Origin: Verrucomicrobiota bacterium
GTDB lineage: Bacteria > Verrucomicrobiota > Verrucomicrobiia > Limisphaerales > UBA1319
Direction of reading: 5' to 3'
Assembly (NCBI GenBank): GCA_022711435.1
Contig: JAKLFB010000051.1
Location: 1-37,242, forward strand
Length of the DNA: 37,242 nt
Of the stretch, positions 31,999-37,242 are shown piece after piece; the first letter of the stretch is position 1; each line of letters opens with the position of its first letter. A program made the translations under genes and the position numbers. The notes under the pieces were generated by a model. It did not search any database, was not told the DNA's origin, and was given only the letters and a program-made list of their open reading frames with translations.

Positions 31999-33711
31999 TC
32001 ACTCGATATCGCTGATCGTGGCCCGGATCACCTCTTCCGGCGAGGTCAGCCCCGCCAGCACCTTCCGCGTCCCGTCCTCCCGCAGCGTCCGCATCCCCAT
32101 CTCCCGCGCCCGCGCCCGCAGCACCGTCGCAGACACCTTGTCGTAAATCAGCTTCCTCGCCTCGTCATCGATCACGAAGATCTCGAATATCCCGAACCGC
32201 CCCCGGTAGCCCGTGCTCTTGCAGTCCGGGCACCCCTTGCCCTTCTGGAAGGTGGCCTTGGCCAGGTCGGCCGGATCCACCCGCAGGGAGCGCATCTCCG
32301 CCTCAGTGGGCTGGTAGGGCGCGCCGCATCGCCGGCACACGCGGCGCACCAGCCGCTGCGCCATCAGCGCCCGCGTCGAGGACGCCACCAGGAACGGCTT
32401 CACGCCGATGTCGATCAGCCGCGTCACCGCGCTCGGGGCATCGTTCGTGTGCAGGGTCGAAAACACCAGGTGCCCCGTCAGCGACGCGTTGATCGCGATG
32501 GTGGCCGTCTCCAGGTCGCGGATCTCCCCCACCATGATCACGTTGGGCGCCTGCCGCAATATCGACCGCAGCGCCGCCGCAAACGTCAGGCCTACCGTCT
32601 CGTTCACGTGCACCTGGTTGATCCCCGATAGCACGTACTCCACCGGGTCCTCCACGGTGATGATCTTGCGATCCGGACGGTTGATGTAGTTGAGCACCGC
32701 GTAAAGCGTAGTCGTCTTGCCCGAACCCGTCGGCCCCGTCACCAGCAGGATCCCGTCGGGCAGCCCGATCAGCCGCTCGAATGTCTGCTGATCGTCCGTG
32801 AAAAACCCCAGCTCCGGCAGACCCAGCTTCAGGCCCTCTTTGTCCAGGATACGCATGACGATGCTCTCGCCGTGCGTCGTGGGCAGGCAGGAGACCCGAA
32901 GGTCGATGGTCTTGCCCACCACCGCCATCTGGATGCGCCCGTCCTGCGGAATCCGTTTCTCCGCAATCGACATGTTCGACTGGATCTTAATGCGGCTGAT
33001 GATGGAGGCCTGGAGGCGTTTGGGGGGGCTCTTGATCTCGTGCAGCATCCCGTCGATCCGGTACCGCACCCGAAACCGCTTCTCGAGAGGCTCCAGATGG
33101 ATGTCCGACGCCCGCGCCTTGAACGCCTCGACGATGAGCGTGTTCACCAGCTTGATGATGGGCGCGTCCGCGTCGACCACCGAGCCGTCATCGGCCTCCT
33201 TCAGGTTGGCCCCTACCAGCCCGATGTCCACCTCCCCCTCGGTGATCTCCTGGATCATCTTCCCCACCGAGTCGTCCGAGGATCCGTAATACTTGTTGAT
33301 CGCCTGGTCGATGTCATCCTCGGTCGCCACCCGCACCTCGATCTCCTGGTTCAGCAGGTGGTGCAGGCTGTCGATCGTGTCCAGGTCGGCCGGATCGTTG
33401 AGCGCGACCGTGATGCTCCCGTTGTTCCGGAACAGCGGCACCACCTTGTACCGCTTGGCAATGTGCCTCGGAATCGCCGAAATCACGTCGTCCGATAGGC
33501 GCATGTCCCCCAGGCTGACCACCTCTGCCCCGAATTGAGCCGCCTTGGCCCTGGTCACATCCGCCGGCTTGATCAGATTGCGCGCCAGCAGCAGATCCAC
33601 CACCCCCTGCCCCGTCGAGTCAGCCTCGGTGCGAACCGGCCCCAGGTCGTTCTGGTTGACCACCCCCATGTCGACCAGAAAATCCACTAAATAATCGTCT
33701 TTGGTTGCCAC
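31999..33711 (-). CDS. GspE/PilB assembly ATPase (copy 1)
   Basis: With the GTG start at 33711 (VATKDDYLVDFLVDMGVV) it has 570 residues. It has an N-terminal MshEN-like domain, then Walker A GPTGSGKTTT (Lys332), Asp box TVEDPVEYVLSG, Walker B APNVIMVGEIRDLET and His box TGHLVFSTLHTNDA, with a zinc site (CRRC and CPDC). It is an extension ATPase. The open frame also allows ATG 33759, which adds 16 residues, but a promoter-like TTGACA/CAGAAT pair overlaps that codon, so the later start is favoured. Its partner in this window is the second PilB, with PilT between them. The two copies may serve different fibres or form a mixed assembly; this is inference. Confidence 0.93.
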   Translation of the reverse strand: MATKDDYLVDFLVDMGVVNQNDLGPVRTEADSTGQGVVDLLLARNLIKPADVTRAKAAQFGAEVVSLGDMRLSDDVISAIPRHIAKRYKVVPLFRNNGSITVALNDPADLDTIDSLHHLLNQEIEVRVATEDDIDQAINKYYGSSDDSVGKMIQEITEGEVDIGLVGANLKEADDGSVVDADAPIIKLVNTLIVEAFKARASDIHLEPLEKRFRVRYRIDGMLHEIKSPPKRLQASIISRIKIQSNMSIAEKRIPQDGRIQMAVVGKTIDLRVSCLPTTHGESIVMRILDKEGLKLGLPELGFFTDDQQTFERLIGLPDGILLVTGPTGSGKTTTLYAVLNYINRPDRKIITVEDPVEYVLSGINQVHVNETVGLTFAAALRSILRQAPNVIMVGEIRDLETATIAINASLTGHLVFSTLHTNDAPSAVTRLIDIGVKPFLVASSTRALMAQRLVRRVCRRCGAPYQPTEAEMRSLRVDPADLAKATFQKGKGCPDCKSTGYRGRFGIFEIFVIDDEARKLIYDKVSATVLRARAREMGMRTLREDGTRKVLAGLTSPEEVIRATISDIE

Positions 33712-33757
33712 GGTGCTCTGTTTCAGCGCGGCACGTCGCCCGCGCGGATTTCCATCC

Positions 33758-33787
33758 ATTCTGCCCGGATCGCCGCCATAATGTCAA
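33758..33787 (-). promoter_or_regulatory. Candidate promoter of the pilus ATPase operon
   Basis: TTGACA (33787-33782) and CAGAAT (33763-33758) on the minus strand are separated by 18 bases. Transcription would begin near 33751, about 40 nt before the preferred GTG 33711. The region 33760-33959 between this gene and apbE holds no other gene that I can support. Confidence 0.42.
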
Positions 33788-33959
33788 ACCACTTGCTCGC
33801 CCTCGTCCGCCATCTCGCCTCGCATGCTGCTCGCCACTACTTTAAGCAAGTTTCCGGCCAAACCCAAACGTTTTTCTCGACTCCCAGCCCCGCCGCCCCG
33901 ACCGCTCCAGCCGTATCCGCCAATCCTGCGTCCGCTTCGACCGCGCTCCCGCCCGCCCG

Positions 33960-35165
33960 TCACGCCTTCCGCGCTTGCGCGTCCATGGCCGGATCGCCGC
34001 TCTCCCCGGGGATGCCCGGCGCCGGATATCCCGCCGATCGCCAGCAGCGGACGCCATCGGCCTCCATGGTCACCCAGCGCGCCGATACGCCCCTCTTCCC
34101 CCCGATCCATTCCATCCCGCGTTCGGGGCCCAGCACGCTCAATGCCGTCGCCAGGCTGTCAGTCTGGATCGCCTTCCCCCCCACCACGGTCACCCCCGTG
34201 CGCCGCTCCAGCCCCCAGCCCGTCCTGGGATCGACGATGTGCGAGTAGCGCTTCCCTCCAATCTCGACATACTGCTCGGTATCCCCGGAGGTCGAGATCG
34301 CCGCGTTCTTCAGCCACACCCGCGCCTGCACCCCCTCGGATCCTGCATCCAGGGAGTCGATCCCGATCCGCCATCCGAATCGCCCCGGCGGCGGATCCCC
34401 CGCCGCAATATCGCCGCCGGCCGCCACCATCGCCCGCCGAATCCCCGACCGCCGCAGCACTCCCAAGGCCTGGTCCGCGGCGTATCCCTTGGCAATGCCC
34501 CCCAGATCCAGCCTGAGCCCCGGCCGCTTCAAGGTGATGCTCCGCCCGCCGATGCCCAACTGGACCTGCCGGTAATCGACCCGCTGAAGAACCCTCTCCA
34601 CCTCCTCGCACCCCGGCAGCCGCCGGGTCCGCCGGACCTGCCGCCACAGCTCCACGGCCGGCCGCACCGTGATGTCGAAAGCACCGCCGGTCGCCCTCGC
34701 CAATGCCTGCGCCGACCGCACGACCTCCCATAAATCCTCGCTCACCCGCAGCGGCTGGCCCGCCGGGTGCGCTTCGAGCAGGCGCAGCTCGCTCCGCGGA
34801 TGATAATCGCTGAGCCGCGCGTCGATCTGCGCGATCCGCTCGAATGCCAGCTCGGATGCCTGGTTGGCCGCCGCTTCGCTGGCCGCATACAGCGTCAGCT
34901 GAAACACGGTTCCCATATGCAGTTCCGCATAGCTGAACCGCTGCAGCCGCCCCTGCGCCGCCCCCGGCCCGCGGCACCCCCACCCTCCCATCGCCCCCCA
35001 GCCTCCCGCCAGCAGCATCGCCCGCAGAAATCCCCGCCTCGACGCACCCCCAGCTCCCCCCGTTCCTGCACCATCCGATCCGGCCCAAAAAGCAGCGGGA
35101 ACCCCTCGGCGAGGTTCCCGCCCATCCTGTGCCGGCTGACCCGGCGATCGACGCCGCGAAATCAA
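33960..35165 (-). CDS. apbE: FAD:protein FMN transferase (ApbE), Tat-type lipoprotein signal
   Basis: The product transfers FMN from FAD to Thr residues of exported flavoproteins such as RnfG or NqrC. Its family motifs are HMGTVFQLTLYA, SDYHPRSELRLLEA, GGAFDITVRPAVELW, LDLGGIAKGYAADQA, VAAGGDIAAGDPPPG, STSGDTEQYVEIG, RYSHIVDPRTGWG and GKAIQTDSLATALSVLG. Near residue 42 is SRRGFLRAMLLAGGWGAMGG, a good twin-arginine signal, followed by a Cys that could be lipid-modified. Export to the periplasmic side of the membrane is therefore likely. The start given is TTG 35165 because no closer in-frame start precedes the Tat motif. That start would overlap the rpsA stop and run through a likely terminator, which is odd; a lost base in a G6 tract may hide the true ATG at 35074. 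The function is certain, the N-terminus is not. Confidence 0.85.
   Translation of the reverse strand: MISRRRSPGQPAQDGREPRRGVPAAFWAGSDGAGTGGAGGASRRGFLRAMLLAGGWGAMGGWGCRGPGAAQGRLQRFSYAELHMGTVFQLTLYAASEAAANQASELAFERIAQIDARLSDYHPRSELRLLEAHPAGQPLRVSEDLWEVVRSAQALARATGGAFDITVRPAVELWRQVRRTRRLPGCEEVERVLQRVDYRQVQLGIGGRSITLKRPGLRLDLGGIAKGYAADQALGVLRRSGIRRAMVAAGGDIAAGDPPPGRFGWRIGIDSLDAGSEGVQARVWLKNAAISTSGDTEQYVEIGGKRYSHIVDPRTGWGLERRTGVTVVGGKAIQTDSLATALSVLGPERGMEWIGGKRGVSARWVTMEADGVRCWRSAGYPAPGIPGESGDPAMDAQARKA
35087..35121 (-). terminator. Rho-independent terminator of rpsA
   Basis: On the minus strand GCGGGAACC and GGTTCCCGC form a 9-bp stem (35095-35103 and 35113-35121), followed by TGCTTTTTGG with a run of five T. 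It lies about 40 bp after the rpsA stop and would insulate rpsA from apbE. Confidence 0.7.
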
Positions 35166-36877
35166 GGAGCCGCCGGGTCCGGGGCTTCGCCCTTGTTCCG
35201 CGCTTCCTCCCGCTCCTCGGGCCGGGCCTCCTCGGCCGCCTCGAACGCATGCTGCAGAGCCACCAGATCCTCGCCCGGCTTCAGCGCATCCAGGATCGCC
35301 TGCTCCGCCTTGATCTGCTCCGCCGAGTAGTTGGCCGCCTTGATCGACAGGCCGATCCGTCGCTCTCCCTTGTCAATCTTGATCACCCGGGCCGTCACGT
35401 CCTGCCCCACCTTCAGCACGTTCTTGATCTTCTCTACATGATCCTCGCTGACCTGCGATATGTGCACCAGGCCGTCGATGTCCTGCTGAAGCCCCACAAA
35501 CGCGCCAAAGCTCGCCAGCTTGGTCACCTTGCCCGTGATCAAATCGCCGATCCGGTAATACTGATCGATGTTCTCCCACGGATCCTGGCTGACCTGCTTC
35601 ATCCCCAGCGCAATCCGCTGGTTGGCCTTGTCAATCTCCAGCACCACCGCCTCCACATCCTCCCCCTTCTTCAGCACCTCCGAAGGATGGTTGATCTTCC
35701 GCGTCCACGAGATGTCCGACACGTGGATCATACCGTCCAGGCCGTCCTCCAGCTCGATGAACGCCCCGTAGCTGGTCAGGTTCCGCACCTTGCCCTTGAC
35801 CCGGCTGCCCGGCGGGTATTTCTCGCTCACCATCTCCCACGGGTTGGCCTCCACCTGGCGGATGCTCAGCGAGATCTTCTGCTCCTCCCGGTTGATCCCC
35901 AAGACCGCCGCCTCGATCACCTGGTCCGGCTTGAGCACGTCCGACGGCTTGGCCACCCGCTTGACCCACGAGAGCTCGGTGACGTGCACCAGCCCTTCCA
36001 CCCCGGGCTCCAGCTCCACAAACGCCCCATACGGCACCAGGTTCACCACCCGGCCCTTGATCCTCGATCCCACCGGATACTTGGTCTCGATCTGGTCCCA
36101 TGGATTGGCCAGCTTCTGCTTCAGCCCCAGGCTCACCCGCTCCTTCTCCCGGTTGATGTCCAGCACCACCACGTCGATGTCCTGACCCACCTTGAGCAGC
36201 TCCGACGGATGATTGATCCGCCCCCAGCTCATATCCGTGATGTGCAGCAGGCCGTCGATCCCGTTCAGATCGATGAACGCCCCGAAGTCCGTGATGTTTT
36301 TCACCGTGCCCTTGCGGATGTCGCCCGGCATCATCTCCGTCAGCAGCTTCGCCCGCCGCTCGTTCCGCTCCTGCTCGATCAGCTCGCGCCGGGACAGCAC
36401 GATGTTCTGCCGCTCCTGGTTGATCTTGACGACCTTGAAATCGTAGGTGTTCCCCACATACGCCGCCAGGTTCCGCGGCGGCACGATGTCCACCTGCGAC
36501 GCCGGCAGGAACGCCTCCACACCAATGTGAACGATCAGCCCCCCCTTCACGATGGACTTCACCTTGCCCGAGATCGTGCCGCCTTCGTTGCAGATCGTGA
36601 GGATCTTGTCCCAGTTCTTCTTGAACTCGGCCTTCTCCTTCGAAAGCACTACGTTGCCGTCGCGATCCTCCAGCTTCTCGATCAGAACGTCGATCTGATC
36701 CCCCGTCTTGGCCGCCTGGAGATCCTCAAACTCGCTGGCCGAGACCACCCCCTCGCTCTTGTAGCCGATGTCGACTAAGACTTCCTTGGGCCGGATCTCG
36801 ATGATGGTTCCCTTGACAATCTGGCCTGGCGCAAAACCAAAAAGGCTCTGCTTCAGCGCTTCTTCCATGGTTAACAT
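35162..36877 (-). CDS. rpsA: 30S ribosomal protein S1
   Basis: The product has 571 residues from this start and contains six S1 RNA-binding repeats, the number in E. coli S1. They begin GQIVKGTIIEI, GGTISGKVKSI, GDIRKGTVKNI, GSRIKGRVVNL, GSRVKGKVRNL and GDLITGKVTKL. The first two repeats are the divergent ribosome-binding type, with KGGLIVHIG in the second. Repeats three to five have the D/Y-FGAF or YGAF core and end in H-[IV]-x-x-[ML]-SW. S1 helps the 30S subunit bind weak or structured mRNAs, which suits a genome where Shine-Dalgarno sites are often poor. Start ATG 36877 (MLTMEEALKQ) is preferred because the open frame upstream (ATG 36967, GTG 37039) covers a region with strong stem-loops and no S1-like sequence. 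The C-terminal tail is acidic and Ala/Glu-rich. Confidence 0.94.
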   Translation of the reverse strand: MLTMEEALKQSLFGFAPGQIVKGTIIEIRPKEVLVDIGYKSEGVVSASEFEDLQAAKTGDQIDVLIEKLEDRDGNVVLSKEKAEFKKNWDKILTICNEGGTISGKVKSIVKGGLIVHIGVEAFLPASQVDIVPPRNLAAYVGNTYDFKVVKINQERQNIVLSRRELIEQERNERRAKLLTEMMPGDIRKGTVKNITDFGAFIDLNGIDGLLHITDMSWGRINHPSELLKVGQDIDVVVLDINREKERVSLGLKQKLANPWDQIETKYPVGSRIKGRVVNLVPYGAFVELEPGVEGLVHVTELSWVKRVAKPSDVLKPDQVIEAAVLGINREEQKISLSIRQVEANPWEMVSEKYPPGSRVKGKVRNLTSYGAFIELEDGLDGMIHVSDISWTRKINHPSEVLKKGEDVEAVVLEIDKANQRIALGMKQVSQDPWENIDQYYRIGDLITGKVTKLASFGAFVGLQQDIDGLVHISQVSEDHVEKIKNVLKVGQDVTARVIKIDKGERRIGLSIKAANYSAEQIKAEQAILDALKPGEDLVALQHAFEAAEEARPEEREEARNKGEAPDPAAP

Positions 36878-36915
36878 AGGAGACTGGTTGCCCCGTCGGG
36901 CATTCTCTGAAGAAC

Positions 36916-36933
36916 GCGGCGCCTCGGCGCCGC
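36916..36933. promoter_or_regulatory. Stem-loop in the putative rpsA leader
   Basis: GCGGCGCC-TC-GGCGCCGC has perfect 8-bp arms, 39 nt upstream of the preferred rpsA ATG. A second small stem (GCCC with GGGC, about 36890-36905) lies closer to the start. S1 represses its own mRNA in E. coli, so leader structures here could serve feedback control. It could also be part of the coding sequence if the start is at 36967. Confidence 0.4.
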
Positions 36934-37065
36934 TCGAAGCCTTCACTGCATGGCGGACTTCGTCCATGACCCGCGCCGTGAAGGGTGGATGATTCCTGTT
37001 CGCATTGACTCGTTTCCGCCTCGCTGGACATCCGCACACACGGCGCCCAAGGCGAAGATTCAGCC

Positions 37066-37100
37066 TAGCGCTTTTTATCTGCGTTGCAAGCGCTATTTTT
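37066..37100 (+). promoter_or_regulatory. Inverted repeat with a T-run between rpsA and the right-edge gene
   Basis: TAGCGCTT (37066-37073) and AAGCGCTA (37088-37095) are exact inverted arms with a 14-base loop, and TTTTT follows on the plus strand. It could be a terminator for plus-strand transcription or an operator in the divergent promoter region. The rest of 36878-37158 has no other gene I can support. Confidence 0.4.
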
Positions 37101-37158
37101 CCACGCGTGACGCGCGGGGCGCATCTCAGTTTCTTGCAGGGCAGTGTATGCTGCAGCT

Positions 37159-37242
37159 ATGACAACGACCTGCCATGAAGCTTCAAGACCAACCCCGATT
37201 TCTAAACCCTGGCCCGAGCCCCTGGCCGTGCTGGCGGCTCGT
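37159..37242 (+). CDS. Possible 5' end of a plus-strand gene, cut by the window edge
   Basis: The 28 visible codons start MTTTCHEASRPTPISKPWP and stay open to the edge. Six bases before the ATG is TATGCT, which resembles a -10 element placed for a leaderless transcript. The fragment is too short to name a family. It would be divergent from rpsA. Confidence 0.4.
   Translation, partial: MTTTCHEASRPTPISKPWPEPLAVLAAR

Noticed and set aside
1..37242. tRNA or rRNA genes
   Set aside because: None of the characteristic cloverleaf or conserved rRNA segments was seen when reading both strands, although a dedicated scan could not be run.

Overview
The window looks like a chromosomal segment of a GC-rich member of the Verrucomicrobiota. 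The evidence is indirect: a Verru_Chthon-like prepilin cassette, several pseudopilins with the N-terminus (A/G)-FTLIELL, giant secreted Asn/Thr-rich multidomain proteins built from P-domain, PPC, LamG and Calx-beta modules, and a recurrent C-terminal module ending in an F-[YF]-R motif. Family names come from motif reading only; no database was searched.

Plus-strand left part (1-6871): the 3' end of a large secreted adhesin-like gene carrying near-identical 288-bp tandem repeats; a probable 6S RNA gene (ssrS); then a housekeeping run rarA (AAA+ replication-fork ATPase), fau (5-formyltetrahydrofolate cyclo-ligase) and rny (RNase Y), the last two coupled by an ATGA overlap. A tiny minus-strand lipoprotein gene follows, with a 273-bp palindromic MITE-like element ending 5 bp before its start codon. 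A divergent pair comes next: a membrane-anchored coiled-coil protein (minus) and a secreted transglutaminase-like protein (plus).

From 9779 to 27029 everything is on the minus strand and reads as one very compact transcription unit: two GspG-like pseudopilins, prepilin-like proteins D, B, C and A of a Verru_Chthon-type cassette, a 2894-residue subtilisin-family protein with nested accessory domains, and a PfkB-family sugar kinase. Several junctions are 4-bp ATGA overlaps. A BrnT/BrnA-type toxin-antitoxin pair sits just upstream, between these genes and the machinery genes.

The machinery genes (27758-33711, minus) encode a GspF/PilC platform protein, two different GspE/PilB assembly ATPases and a PilT retraction ATPase. 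Upstream are apbE (FAD:protein FMN transferase with a Tat-type signal) and rpsA (ribosomal protein S1, six S1 domains). The right edge holds a structured rpsA leader and the possible start of a plus-strand gene. No secretin, prepilin peptidase or GspL/M-like gene is present, so the pilus or secretion apparatus must be completed elsewhere.

The most interesting parts are the pseudopilin cassette coupled to a giant protease whose domains are inserted inside one another, the 6S RNA next to rarA-fau, and the MITE beside the lipoprotein start.
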